DNA of 64,000 bases from Aliterella atlantica CENA595 (GCF_000952155.1 NZ_JYON01000021.1:39733-103732); one strand, 5' to 3'; positions 44,206 through 53,238 are shown, counted from the stretch's first letter. Numbers and translations: made by a program. The notes: generated from the sequence alone by a model not told the origin.

Positions 44206-45420
44206 TTAATCTAGGCTAAAATCGCTGAGTAAAGCTAATTGCTCTGGTTCTGTAATTACTACTCGCCAACTTTCTTCCCCTATTCTTTGAGGTGTAATAT
44301 CTCTTAATTGAATTAATTCATCTACTGCATCTATAGGATCGATGGGAATTTGATTTAAAGTTTGTTTAGACACCGTTACTATATAAGTTTGGTTATCTGG
44401 CGTTAATACTTTAAGTTCGACATTTTCAGCAGTAACTACTTTATACTCTGTTACTTTACCTTCTATAACGAGCGCTTTTTGTTTTTGCTGCTGGCAAAAT
44501 AGTCTAGTTGTTTTTTCTAAATTCAAAGATTTTACGTCAAAACCAGGACAACTGACAATTGTGTTTGTCCTATTGACAATTTTTCTTAACTCACCGTAAT
44601 TAGGAATCTGTCCAATATTATAATTAGCTTTACTGCGAACTTTTTCTGGCGCATTTAAAAGTAATTTTTTAATTTTTTCTCGATCTTCACTAGCTAGTTT
44701 TGGCGATAAATATACACCCGCACCAGGTATAGCTTTACTGACATGAATGATTCGCAAACTGCGATCGCCTTTAATATTGTCATACCTGCTAGCTGCTATA
44801 TCTACTTTACCTGCTTTAACTAATTTCATAGCTTCTCTAGGCGAGTAACCAGTACCTACGCGCATAGTTTTACCATACAAAGTATAAATAGGTAAGTGAA
44901 ATGTTGGTGCTGATTCTGGACTACCTAAAGCAATAGTGGTGTATGCATTAATGTCAGCAATAGATTCAATAGAACTATCCGAACGCACGTATAACGCCGA
45001 ACGATAATAAGGTGTTGATTCAGGAAACATAGTAGCAACGCCAACGTAGCCATTATCTTCTGCTGCAATTGAAAATAAAGGAAATCTAGTAAACGCTACA
45101 TCCCATGTTTTATTAACTATGCGTTGGGAAATTTCTGAATAGGGAGCGTCTCTATCGACTTTGATTCTACCTTTAAGTTGCTTTTGTAAGTAAAGTGCTA
45201 AAGTGAGATAATCTGCATCTTGTGGTGGAATTGCTACACCGATAACTAATGGTTGCGATCGCAAATCCTTGTAACAATTATTCCAAATTTTCTTTTCACC
45301 TTTATTTGGACACGCTTGACTCGATTGCCAACTACTAAATGCACCAACACCAACTAACGCGATCGCAATACCTAGCGCAGATCCTATAGTTAATTTAGAC
45401 TTGTCTTTTAAAAATTTCAT
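44206..45420 (-). CDS. PhnD-like periplasmic substrate-binding protein
   Basis: A 404-residue protein with an N-terminal membrane/signal segment (LTIGSALGIAIALVGVGAF). The body matches phosphate/phosphonate-type binding proteins: PLVIGVAIPPQDADYLTLAL, WDVAFTRFPLFSIAAE, YRSALYVRSDSSIESIADIN, APTFHLPIYTLYG, and VKAGKVDIAASRYDNI. The last roughly 90 residues are an additional region (KVTEYKVVTAENVELKVLT) not typical of PhnD. No ABC permease or ATPase genes are adjacent; instead an MscS gene follows by 18 bp. A sensor-like or scavenging role near the channel is possible. The substrate is unknown. Confidence 0.8.
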   Translation of the reverse strand: MKFLKDKSKLTIGSALGIAIALVGVGAFSSWQSSQACPNKGEKKIWNNCYKDLRSQPLVIGVAIPPQDADYLTLALYLQKQLKGRIKVDRDAPYSEISQRIVNKTWDVAFTRFPLFSIAAEDNGYVGVATMFPESTPYYRSALYVRSDSSIESIADINAYTTIALGSPESAPTFHLPIYTLYGKTMRVGTGYSPREAMKLVKAGKVDIAASRYDNIKGDRSLRIIHVSKAIPGAGVYLSPKLASEDREKIKKLLLNAPEKVRSKANYNIGQIPNYGELRKIVNRTNTIVSCPGFDVKSLNLEKTTRLFCQQQKQKALVIEGKVTEYKVVTAENVELKVLTPDNQTYIVTVSKQTLNQIPIDPIDAVDELIQLRDITPQRIGEESWRVVITEPEQLALLSDFSLD

Positions 45421-45565
45421 TGTTTGCCTTAATGTATTAGGCGATACACAAGTTTCCTTAATGTACTACTTCTAATCAGCAGTTTGTGCAAAACAAGCTA
45501 AGTTTTGTCGTCTCTAGTCCTAGCGAACTAAAGTAGTACAGAGGTGTCGATCTTTGTAATTACTA

Positions 45566-46996
45566 ATGCATACAATTGAGAAACTGTCAACTAATAAAGC
45601 TTGGTCAAAAGCGATCGCCCAACCAGCCAAAGAATTTGCTCCTACAAAGTTATCTATCATCTCCGGCAGCATACCGCAAGGCTTACGCGGTTCATTGTAT
45701 CGCAACGGTCCGGCACGCTTAGAACGTGGTGGGATAAAAGTAGGGCATTGGTTTGATGGCGATGGCGCAATTTTAGCAGTCCATTTTAGTGCTGATGGTG
45801 CAGAAGCTACTTATCGCTACGTACAGACAGCAGGATATCAAGAAGAAGCAAACGCCGATCGCTTGTTGTATGGTAACTATGGGATGACAGCACCAGGCGC
45901 AATCTGGAATCAATGGTTTAAACCAATCAAAAACGCTGCCAATACCTCAGTTTTAGCCTTACCAGATAGGTTACTCGCACTGTGGGAAGGTGGAAATCCT
46001 CATGCTTTAGATTTAGAAACTTTGGCAACCTGGGGTACAGATGAATTAGGAGCGCTGGAAAACAACTTACCTTATTCTGCTCATCCTAAATGCGACGCAC
46101 AGACAGGAGAAATATTTAATTTTGGGATTAGTCCTGGTATAAATGCCAAACTGAATATTTATAAAAGCGATCGCACAGGTAAAATTACCAAAAAGACAGA
46201 ATTTCCCTTAGATGGCATTCCCCTCATCCATGATTTTGTTTTAGCAGGGCAATATTTAGTATTTTTTGTCCCACCTGTACGAGTCAATCCATTACCGCTA
46301 CTATTAGGATTAAGCAACTACAGCGATGCTCTAGAGTGGCAGCCACAACTAGGAACTCAAGTATTAGTTTTCGATCGCCATAGCCTATCGCTAGTAAGTC
46401 GGATTGAAGCGGAACCTTGGTATCAGTGGCATTTCGCCAATGGCTATGTAGATGATAGTAGTGCAATTGTTGCCCATATTATCCGCTATGAGGATTTCCA
46501 AACCAATCAATATCTTAAAGAAGTAGCCACAGGTGAAACTCATCGCACTGCTAAAAGTAGCTTGTGGGAAACAGTTGTTCACCCCACTAATGGCAAAGTA
46601 AGATCGCAGCAGATATTAGACAATCATTGTGAATTTCCAGTTGTACCACCGCAGCACGTAGGAAAAGCAGCCAGTCAGACTTATTTATCGCTGCATCGCC
46701 CTGGTGTAGATACTAGCAAAGAGTTGTTAGGAGCGATCGCTCGTTTTGACAACCAAACTAAAATCCTCACAGTAGCCGATATGGGAGAAAACCACTATCC
46801 CACAGAACCCATATATGCACCCAAAAGTGAAAACCCCGATTTAGGCTGGATAGTAACAGTTGTGTACGATGGTAATACCGATACAAGCGAAGTTTGGGTA
46901 TTTGATAGCGACGGCTTAGATAGGGAACCTGTTTGCAGATTAGCTTTACCTAGTGTAATTCCCCCAGGTTTTCATGGTACATGGCATCCTGCGTAA
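45566..46996 (+). CDS. Carotenoid cleavage oxygenase (RPE65/CCD family)
   Basis: A 476-residue iron enzyme that oxidatively cleaves a carotenoid or apocarotenoid double bond. The four iron-binding histidines can be matched to YSAHPKCD, LIHDFVL, WHFANGY and GTWHP at the C-terminus. The N-terminal family segment is GLRGSLYRNGPARLERGG and HWFDGDGAI. Length is normal. The closest characterised cyanobacterial enzyme type makes retinal from apocarotenals, but the substrate here is not proven. It is divergent from the PhnD-like gene and followed by hemJ on the same strand. Confidence 0.92.
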   Translation: MHTIEKLSTNKAWSKAIAQPAKEFAPTKLSIISGSIPQGLRGSLYRNGPARLERGGIKVGHWFDGDGAILAVHFSADGAEATYRYVQTAGYQEEANADRLLYGNYGMTAPGAIWNQWFKPIKNAANTSVLALPDRLLALWEGGNPHALDLETLATWGTDELGALENNLPYSAHPKCDAQTGEIFNFGISPGINAKLNIYKSDRTGKITKKTEFPLDGIPLIHDFVLAGQYLVFFVPPVRVNPLPLLLGLSNYSDALEWQPQLGTQVLVFDRHSLSLVSRIEAEPWYQWHFANGYVDDSSAIVAHIIRYEDFQTNQYLKEVATGETHRTAKSSLWETVVHPTNGKVRSQQILDNHCEFPVVPPQHVGKAASQTYLSLHRPGVDTSKELLGAIARFDNQTKILTVADMGENHYPTEPIYAPKSENPDLGWIVTVVYDGNTDTSEVWVFDSDGLDREPVCRLALPSVIPPGFHGTWHPA

Positions 46997-47104
46997 ATTT
47001 TGATGAGGATTTGCTAAATTAAGCTGCGTCAAGATGCACTTGTCAGTAAAAATATCTATGCGTCTTGGCGCAAAATAATATCTCTAAGATGAACAACAAA
47101 ATTT

Positions 47105-47674
47105 ATGGCTTATTACTGGTTTAAAGCATTTCACATCGTTGGTTTTGTCGTTTGGTTTGCTGGATTATTTTACCTAGTACGTCTATTTATCTACCACGTC
47201 GAGGCTGACGAAAAGCCGGAACCTGCAAAATCAATTCTCAAAGAACAATACCAGTTGATGGAAAAACGCCTGTACGGTATTATCACCAATCCAGGGATGT
47301 ATGTAACGATCGCAATGGCAATTGGGTTAATATCTACTGAGCCTGACGTGCTAAAACAAGGATGGTTGCACATCAAACTAGCATTTGTTGTCGCTTTGAT
47401 TGGCTATCACCATTATTGCAAGCGGTTGATGAGACAATTAGAGAAAGGCGAGTGTAAGTGGAGCAGTCAGCAGCTAAGAGGTTTAAACGAAGCACCTACT
47501 GTAATGCTCGTTGCGATTGTAATGTTAGCAATTTTCAAAGACAACTTACCTACCGATCTAACAGCCTGGGTAATATTTGCAATGATTATTGCAATGGCAG
47601 CAACTATTCAGCTATACGCTAGAAAACGCAGACTTGATAAAGAGCGCGTGTTAACAGAAGTACCGCAAGAATAG
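47105..47674 (+). CDS. hemJ: Protoporphyrinogen oxidase HemJ
   Basis: A 189-residue membrane protein with four hydrophobic helices, the cyanobacterial protoporphyrinogen IX oxidase used for heme and chlorophyll synthesis. The conserved start WFKAFHIVGFVVWFAGLFYL includes the essential histidine, and later KLAFVVALIGYHHYC, ITNPGMYVT and RGLNEAPTVMLVAIV are present. Length matches Slr1790-type HemJ. It is 108 bp after the carotenoid oxygenase and is followed by a terminator-like hairpin. Confidence 0.93.
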   Translation: MAYYWFKAFHIVGFVVWFAGLFYLVRLFIYHVEADEKPEPAKSILKEQYQLMEKRLYGIITNPGMYVTIAMAIGLISTEPDVLKQGWLHIKLAFVVALIGYHHYCKRLMRQLEKGECKWSSQQLRGLNEAPTVMLVAIVMLAIFKDNLPTDLTAWVIFAMIIAMAATIQLYARKRRLDKERVLTEVPQE

Positions 47675-47692
47675 GTAAAAATCATAAATTAA

Positions 47693-47719
47693 GGGCGCAT
47701 CTAAAAATGTGTCCTTTTT
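47693..47719 (+). terminator. Rho-independent terminator after hemJ
   Basis: An 8-bp stem GGGCGCAT/ATGTGTCC (with two G-U pairs in RNA) around loop CTAAAA is followed by TTTTT, 18 bp after the hemJ stop. It is a plausible intrinsic terminator. Confidence 0.6.
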
Positions 47720-47827
47720 ACTAAATCGAGGTACTTTCCTCATTCTCAAAGTAGCAATACATAAATTTCTATCTGCGTTCATCTGCGTCCATCTACGTTC
47801 GCCAATTAATTGCGTGCAACAAGTTTA

Positions 47828-48151
47828 CTAAAATAGCGATCGCACTATATGCTGCTCTAGCAAACTAGCAAGCACTTCCTTAGACATCTCTCCTTGAGCT
47901 ACTTGCATCACCATGTTATAAGCTTGCTCGTCAGACAAGTTTATGTTGTAGCCATTCAAGCGTAAAAATGCTTCCATTGCACCGTAAGCTGTACGTTTAT
48001 TGCCATCCAAAAACGGATGATTTTTAGCAATGTGGTAGAGGTAAGCAGCAGCTTGTTCGTGAATTGTAGGATGCAACAGTTCACCAAAAAATGTCGCCTG
48101 GGGTTGGGAAAGCGCAGATTTTAGCAACCCTTCGTCTCTAATTCCAGACAT
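47828..48151 (-). CDS. doc: Doc/Fic-type toxin (death-on-curing family), N-terminus uncertain
   Basis: From the ATG at 48151 the product has 107 residues and the Doc-type Fic motif HPFLDGNKRTAYG, the active site for phosphotransfer that in phage P1 Doc inactivates EF-Tu. Family homology plainly begins earlier: the same frame upstream reads FLEISDILEIHQILIDRL and GG before the ATG. Yet no ATG, GTG or TTG lies between this ATG and the antitoxin stop at 48212. The gene may therefore have lost its first few codons or use a non-standard start, which could reduce activity. The antitoxin gene precedes it in the same frame. Confidence 0.82.
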   Translation of the reverse strand: MSGIRDEGLLKSALSQPQATFFGELLHPTIHEQAAAYLYHIAKNHPFLDGNKRTAYGAMEAFLRLNGYNINLSDEQAYNMVMQVAQGEMSKEVLASLLEQHIVRSLF

Positions 48152-48211
48152 ACCACCAAGCCTATCGATTAGAATTTGGTGGATTTCGAGGATATCAGAT
48201 ATTTCTAAAAA

Positions 48212-48400
48212 TTAGGAGTCTGCAAGGCGCTGGTAAACCTCCTTACGTTCTTCTAAAGAAGCTAAAAAAGCTTGAACTGCTTTACTCGGTGCTTTGGCTT
48301 GTGGCTTTACTTGCAAAGCACGCACAAATTCTAACGCTTCTACTAAAAGTGGTTCTGGTAATTGTTCGATTTCTTGGATGATTTGTTCTTTGGTATTCAT
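48212..48400 (-). CDS. Small antitoxin partner of Doc (DUF2281-like)
   Basis: A 62-residue acidic helical protein: MNTKEQIIQEIEQLPEPLLV, then EALEFVRALQVK, with a charged C-terminus. This pattern (two helices around LLxEALxFVRxL) is common for antitoxins next to Doc or PIN toxins in cyanobacteria. Its stop lies just upstream of the doc coding homology, so both are probably translated from one message. It would bind and block the toxin and may repress its own promoter, though no DNA-binding domain is obvious. Confidence 0.75.
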   Translation of the reverse strand: MNTKEQIIQEIEQLPEPLLVEALEFVRALQVKPQAKAPSKAVQAFLASLEERKEVYQRLADS

Positions 48401-48489
48401 AAAATGCGATCGCGCTTGATAATTGCCTACTCTAACTTTAGCTTTATATATTAGGCGTAAAATAGATAAAGCTAGTAACCTGTAGCTTT

Positions 48490-49269
48490 ATGCGCTTATC
48501 TCAAGGACAGCTAAATATACTAGAACGTTGTCCGCGTCAATTTCAACATACATACTTAGAACAGCTTGGCTCTCCTACTAACTTAGAGCAACAAGAACGC
48601 CTTAGTTCTGGTAGTCGCTTTCATTTGTTGATGCAACAAAGAGAGTTAGGTTTACCTATAGATGCTTTAGTTAAGGAAGACGCACAACTGCAACGCTGGA
48701 TGAATGCTTTTGCTGGTGCAGCTTCAGAAATACTATCGCCCAACTCCAACAGCAATTTCCGTGAAAGCGAACACTGTCGCACCTTGCAAATTGAAGAACA
48801 TCTGCTGACAGTAATATATGACTTATTGATAGCAAGCGACCGCACTTGTCAAATTCTCGACTGGAAAACCTACCCTAAACCCCAAAATCGCAGCAAATTA
48901 GGGCAAAACTGGCAAACACTACTCTATCTCTACGTATTAGCCCAAACCAGCGAATATTTGCCCGAACAGATGTCTATGACTTACTGGTTTGTGCAATCTG
49001 AAGATAAACCGCAAAGTTCGACATTTACTTATAACAACACCCAACACCAGCAAACAGGACAAAAACTCAATCGACTACTGACTCAACTTACTAAATGGCT
49101 AGAACATTACGAACAAGGCGAACCATTTCCGCAAGTAGCAAATGGTAGTAGAGAATGCGAATATTGCCAATTTGTGACGCGCTGCGATCGCGATCGTTAC
49201 GATAAAGAAGAAAGCATTAACCAAAACTGGCTATCAAATTTAGCTGATATTCAAGAATTGTCCTTATAA
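48490..49269 (+). CDS. PD-(D/E)XK nuclease-family protein with putative Fe-S cysteines
   Basis: A 259-residue RecB/Cas4-like nuclease. The core motif III is QILDWKTYPKPQN (D-x-K), preceded by the acidic residue in LLTVIYDLLIAS and by the histidine helix SGSRFHLLMQQREL. Cysteine 14 (ILERCPRQFQHTY) and the C-terminal group CEYCQFVTRC could bind a 4Fe-4S cluster as in AddB and Cas4. The gene is 45 bp upstream of recJ on the same strand, which suggests a shared operon and a role in DNA end processing or repair. It is shorter than full RecB-type helicase-nucleases, with no helicase motifs. Confidence 0.85.
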   Translation: MRLSQGQLNILERCPRQFQHTYLEQLGSPTNLEQQERLSSGSRFHLLMQQRELGLPIDALVKEDAQLQRWMNAFAGAASEILSPNSNSNFRESEHCRTLQIEEHLLTVIYDLLIASDRTCQILDWKTYPKPQNRSKLGQNWQTLLYLYVLAQTSEYLPEQMSMTYWFVQSEDKPQSSTFTYNNTQHQQTGQKLNRLLTQLTKWLEHYEQGEPFPQVANGSRECEYCQFVTRCDRDRYDKEESINQNWLSNLADIQELSL

Positions 49270-49314
49270 ACTGCAAACTTTTAGCATAATTGGCGGTAAG
49301 CCGCGCATTAATCA

Positions 49315-51660
49315 ATGGTAGAACATCTGCAAAACTGGCTTGTTGCACCACTAGATGAGCCAAAAGAGGAGTTTTTACAAGCGGTAAGAAGCTGCGCTCC
49401 CAGTGTAGACGGGCGTTATGCGGCTCAATTGCTTTGGCAGCGGGGGATTAGAGATGTAAAACAACTGGCGGGATTTATTAATCCTCAGTTGTATCAAGCT
49501 GCTAGTCCATTTGTATTTGGGCAAGAAATGCAGCTAGCTGTAGATAGATTGCAGCAAGCACGCGATCGCCATGAAAAGGTAACTATTTGGGGAGATTTCG
49601 ACGCAGACGGGATTACCTCAACTGCTGTGTTATGGGATGGATTAGGTCAGTTTTTTGAGCGAAATCAGCAGCTATTTTATTACATCCCCAATCGTTTAAC
49701 AGAGTCTCACGGGTTAAACAGTAAAGGAATTGACAAAGTTGCTCAAAATGGCAGCAAGTTGATTGTTACTTGCGATACTGGCAGCACTAATATTGATGAG
49801 ATTAATTATGCCAAGTCATTAGGTATTGATGTCATAGTTACCGATCATCACACCTTACCAAGCGATCGCCCAGCGGTTACAGCAATTATTAATCCGCGTT
49901 ATTTACCTAGCGAACATCAACTATTTCACCTTTCTGGGGTAGCTGTTGCTTACAAGTTAGTAGAAGCACTTTATCAAGCATTACCAGGCGTTCCGCAGCA
50001 GCCAATAGACGATTTACTAGATTTAGTAGCTATTGGCTTAATTGCTGACTTGGTGCAATTAAGTGGCGATTGTCGATATCTAGCGCAACGCGGGATCGAG
50101 AGGATGCAAAAAGATTGGCAGCAACCAGAAAGCCAAAGAAGACGACCAGGAGTAGGAAGGCTGTTAGACTTATGTAAAAGAAGTGGCGATCGCCCCACTG
50201 ATATTTCTTTTGGTTTAGGTCCGAGAATTAATGCTGTCAGCCGCATTCAAGGCGATGCTTCTTTTTGCGTAGAGTTGCTAACTAGCCGCGATCTTAAGCG
50301 TTGCTATCAACTCGCCGAAGATACCGAACTTGCTAACACTCGCCGCAAATCATTACAAAAAGACGTACAACAGCAAGTAGCAGCCAAGCTCAATCAATTA
50401 GATTTATCAACTACAAACGTTATAGTGCTAGAAGATCCGCAATGGGCTGTAGGTGTATTGGGATTAGTAGCCGGACAAATAGCCCAAGAAACAGGTCGCC
50501 CGACGATTTTGTTGAGTACAGATGTAGAGACGTTGCGTGCAACGTCTCCAACGCTGTTAGCGCGTGGTTCGGCGCGTTCTGCGAACCAAGTCGATTTATA
50601 TCAATTAGTTAAAGATCAAGCGCATTTATTGCACCGCTTTGGGGGACATCCGTTTGCAGCGGGGTTGAGTTTACCAGTAGAGAATATTCCATTATTTACA
50701 GAAGCAATAAACCAAAGATTGCGACAAACTTTAGGTCAAGCGATCGCTAAACCAACTATTCAAGCTGATTTGACAGTTACAGTTGCAGATTTGGGTAAGT
50801 CGCTATTTTGGGAACTAAAATTGCTCGAACCTTGCGGAATGGGCAACCTAGTACCCAAATTACTCATTCAAAATTGTTGGTTTGAAAATACTTGGCATCG
50901 CAACGAACAAGATTTGCGCGGGAAAAAGCTGCAATATATCAAAACTGACTTCGATCTTAGAGATGATGCAACAAATAGTAGCTTTCCTGGGATATGGTGG
51001 GGACACTACAAACACGAACTACCACCAGGGCGCTGCGATTGTATTGTAGAGCTAGACTACAACACCTACAAAAATCGCTACGAAATTCGGTTAATTGCGG
51101 TTAGAAGCACTATTCAAACTACGCATTCGCTAGCTACGCCGCAGATTCTTGACTGGCGTAAGGGCGATAAAGAGCATCAAGCATCTAACAACTTATTAGT
51201 AGTTAGCCAATGTCCTAGCAGTTGGGACGATTTACGAGCTTGGTACGAACGATCGCTGTATGAGCATAAGCAACTTGCGATCGCATATAATGCTCGCGAT
51301 TTAATTCCAGCTAGTGAAGTTTGGCTGAAGCTTGTAGGTATTGCCAAATATCTCAGTCGCACTCAGCAAAGCGTTACGCGCACTCAATTAATGGAAAAGT
51401 TGGGAATTAGCGATCGCTTATTGCAACTAGGATTTCAAGCATTGCATCATTTGGGTTTCAAAGTCAGCTTCCAAAATCGAGCTTTTAAAATTAGCAATAT
51501 TGCAGTAAAAGCTACTATTACCGATACCCAGTGCTTGCAAACAATCGATCAATTTATAGCTGCGGTAAAAGAAGAGCAATTTCAGCGTCAATATTTTTGT
51601 ACGGTTCCTTTAGCTACGATCGCCCTAATCGTAGCTCAGGAAATTGTCGAGGAAATATAA
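49315..51660 (+). CDS. recJ: Single-stranded-DNA-specific 5'-3' exonuclease RecJ
   Basis: A 781-residue RecJ of recombination and mismatch repair. DHH-family motifs are in order: WGDFDADGITSTAVLWDG, VTCDTGSTN, VIVTDHHTLP with the DHH signature, and IGLIADLVQLSGD. The DHHA1 part includes ARGSARSANQVDLY and HRFGGHPFAAGLSLP (GGH motif). An OB-like domain and an extra C-terminal winged-helix-like region (ISDRLLQLGFQALHHLGFKV) follow, typical of the long cyanobacterial form. Residues 404-412 (VETLRATSP) lie just before ARGSARS and are encoded by a palindromic repeat shared with cobB. They look like an in-frame insertion in a surface loop. Confidence 0.95.
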   Translation: MVEHLQNWLVAPLDEPKEEFLQAVRSCAPSVDGRYAAQLLWQRGIRDVKQLAGFINPQLYQAASPFVFGQEMQLAVDRLQQARDRHEKVTIWGDFDADGITSTAVLWDGLGQFFERNQQLFYYIPNRLTESHGLNSKGIDKVAQNGSKLIVTCDTGSTNIDEINYAKSLGIDVIVTDHHTLPSDRPAVTAIINPRYLPSEHQLFHLSGVAVAYKLVEALYQALPGVPQQPIDDLLDLVAIGLIADLVQLSGDCRYLAQRGIERMQKDWQQPESQRRRPGVGRLLDLCKRSGDRPTDISFGLGPRINAVSRIQGDASFCVELLTSRDLKRCYQLAEDTELANTRRKSLQKDVQQQVAAKLNQLDLSTTNVIVLEDPQWAVGVLGLVAGQIAQETGRPTILLSTDVETLRATSPTLLARGSARSANQVDLYQLVKDQAHLLHRFGGHPFAAGLSLPVENIPLFTEAINQRLRQTLGQAIAKPTIQADLTVTVADLGKSLFWELKLLEPCGMGNLVPKLLIQNCWFENTWHRNEQDLRGKKLQYIKTDFDLRDDATNSSFPGIWWGHYKHELPPGRCDCIVELDYNTYKNRYEIRLIAVRSTIQTTHSLATPQILDWRKGDKEHQASNNLLVVSQCPSSWDDLRAWYERSLYEHKQLAIAYNARDLIPASEVWLKLVGIAKYLSRTQQSVTRTQLMEKLGISDRLLQLGFQALHHLGFKVSFQNRAFKISNIAVKATITDTQCLQTIDQFIAAVKEEQFQRQYFCTVPLATIALIVAQEIVEEI
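50523..50548. repeat. Palindromic repeat (GTAGAGACGTTGC family) inside recJ
   Basis: TGTAGAGACGTTGCGTGCAACGTCTC: ten-base arms GAGACGTTGC and GCAACGTCTC around two bases. It is read in frame as V-E-T-L-R-A-T-S, the same frame and nearly the same peptide as the copy in cobB. Confidence 0.85.
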
Positions 51661-51693
51661 AATATGCCACGTTTAGGGCAATCCACCGAGCTT

Positions 51694-51723
51694 GTAGGGT
51701 GCGTTGCGAACAACGCACCCTAC
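51694..51723. repeat. Palindromic repeat (GTAGGGTGCGTTG family) after recJ
   Basis: Perfect 13-base arms GTAGGGTGCGTTG and CAACGCACCCTAC around CGAA. It is the same family as 42618-42653 and lies 33 bp after the recJ stop. Confidence 0.85.
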
Positions 51724-51866
51724 TTCATGCTAAGTAATAAATTATTTTATAATGAAGCTACGATCGCTTATCGCGTAGCGGCAATTATGGCGAACAACAA
51801 AACCTTGGAACCGTTAAATTGCGATCGCCGTTTAAGACTCAAAAAAATTAAATTCTCGGCATTAAT

Positions 51867-51897
51867 AAAGCCTCATTCAAATTCTGAGGCTTTTTTA
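51867..51897. terminator. Bidirectional intrinsic terminator between recJ and the WGxxGxxG gene
   Basis: Perfect 9-bp arms AAAGCCTCA and TGAGGCTTT flank TTCAAATTC and are followed by TTTT. The complementary strand also ends in a T-rich run. The hairpin can therefore serve both the recJ message and the convergent gene ending at 51973. Confidence 0.8.
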
Positions 51898-51972
51898 TTC
51901 TACATATTTTGAATGCTAATTGTGAAATCTCGATTTTTTCACTTTGAACAAAATTACAACGTCATTTGCTTT

Positions 51973-52266
51973 CTATTCTCTGTATCCAGGTGTTGTACTT
52001 ACTGGATCTGGATCGCGGTAACGTGTGGGTTCCTCGTGCTTACGAGACAAACCTGCCAATCCTGCCAAGCCGATTAATCCTAGCCAACCCCAATCAAAAT
52101 CGCGATCGCCTGTATTTGTGTCTGCTGTGCCTTGAGTTGGTGCTGTGGTAGTTGTGCCAGGAGCAGTATCAGTTTGTGCCGATACAGGCAGAGATAAAGG
52201 TAGAACAGCTACGCCTAGACCTATAACGCTAGCGCCAATTAAGCTTGGTAAGTTATAACGTTTCAT
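51973..52266 (-). CDS. WGxxGxxG-type small membrane/exported protein
   Basis: A 97-residue protein with a signal peptide (ASVIGLGVAVLPLSLPVSAQ), a Thr/Pro/Ala-rich linker and the C-terminal sorting-like motif DWGWLGLIGLAGLAGLSRK, which matches the WGxxGxxG-CTERM family. The glycine helix with a following basic patch suggests membrane anchoring and possible removal by a dedicated protease. A polar tail (HEEPTRYRDPDPV) extends beyond. The role is unknown. Confidence 0.8.
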   Translation of the reverse strand: MKRYNLPSLIGASVIGLGVAVLPLSLPVSAQTDTAPGTTTTAPTQGTADTNTGDRDFDWGWLGLIGLAGLAGLSRKHEEPTRYRDPDPVSTTPGYRE

Positions 52267-52442
52267 ATTTTGGAATTCCTTTTTACTAATGGGCTATAAC
52301 CAACTTATCTGTTCTACTTTTAAGTAAAATCAATCTTCAGCTAGAAAGTTATAGCCTACAAGATTCATACCAAAGAGATACCAAAACGCTGATAACAGTG
52401 TCAAATGCTAACTTTTGGACATAGATAAATTAGTTATATTAT

Positions 52443-52910
52443 TTAATAATTTTTCATTGCTCGCTGAATATCGCGTTGGTCTTGACGGCGCTTCAAATCT
52501 TCTCGCTTGTCATGTAGCTTTTTGCCTCGACACAGCCCGATAGTAACTTTAACTAAACCTTTCTTGAGATACATTTTTAAAGCTACCAATGTTAAGCCTT
52601 GCTGTTCTACTTTGCCAATCAGTTTGCGAATTTCTTGACGATGGAGTAATAATTTGCGGTTGCGGCGCGGTTCGTGATTAAAATACTTACCACTACCTGT
52701 ATAAGGAGAAATATGCACGTTAATTAGCCAAACTTCACCATTACGGATTAGGGCATATCCATCTTGGAGGTTAGCTTTGCCCTCTCGAATTGACTTCACT
52801 TCGGTTCCCATCAGTTGAACTCCTGCTTCGTAGGTTTCCAGGATTTCATATTGATAGCGGGCTTGACGATTATCGCTAACTACTTTATAACTTTCGCTCT
52901 TGTCGCTCAT
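52443..52910 (-). CDS. smpB: SsrA-binding protein SmpB
   Basis: A 155-residue SmpB, the partner of tmRNA in rescue of stalled ribosomes. Typical segments are NRQARYQYEILETYEAGVQL, GTEVKSIREGKANLQDGYAL, the RNA-binding core NVHISPYTGSGKYFNHEP, and the basic tail GKKLHDKREDLKRRQDQRDI. Length is normal. The tmRNA gene was not recognised in this window. Confidence 0.95.
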   Translation of the reverse strand: MSDKSESYKVVSDNRQARYQYEILETYEAGVQLMGTEVKSIREGKANLQDGYALIRNGEVWLINVHISPYTGSGKYFNHEPRRNRKLLLHRQEIRKLIGKVEQQGLTLVALKMYLKKGLVKVTIGLCRGKKLHDKREDLKRRQDQRDIQRAMKNY

Positions 52911-53238
52911 GTACGCTTAATCCAGCTTCATTTTTTATCTTTAGATATGAAGCAATTTATCCATATTAATCAAAAACTCTAACTATTGGGCTATTTATTG
53001 CTACAAGTTAGCAAGGCAGCATTGTTATAGAGTAAATTTATCTAGATTGGGCATATCATAGGTAAAGCAATTTCCTCCTTTTGTTTGATGCTTTTTTGAA
53101 TTGCTTGTGGATAACTTTTTTATTTTTGGAGAATGCAATGATAGCGATCTATTAGGGAAATTTATCGATAGGATATATAAATCAGGCTTATTTATTGTTT
53201 TAGTTACAGTTATTAGTTATAAACCTTAGTTCTAGATC
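52911..53238. other. Divergent intergenic region between smpB and the response regulator (328 bp)
   Basis: AT-rich DNA without an open frame, repeat or RNA gene that I could recognise. It presumably carries promoters for smpB on one side and the response regulator on the other. Confidence 0.5.

Noticed and set aside
47768..47808. Three near-repeats of ATCTGCGTTC, looking like a short direct-repeat array
   Set aside because: Only three adjacent imperfect 10-mers without spacers; not a CRISPR array, only simple sequence also seen once near 4868.
51664..51912. Small plus-strand frame after recJ
   Set aside because: It runs through a palindromic repeat and a terminator hairpin and has no protein-like conservation.
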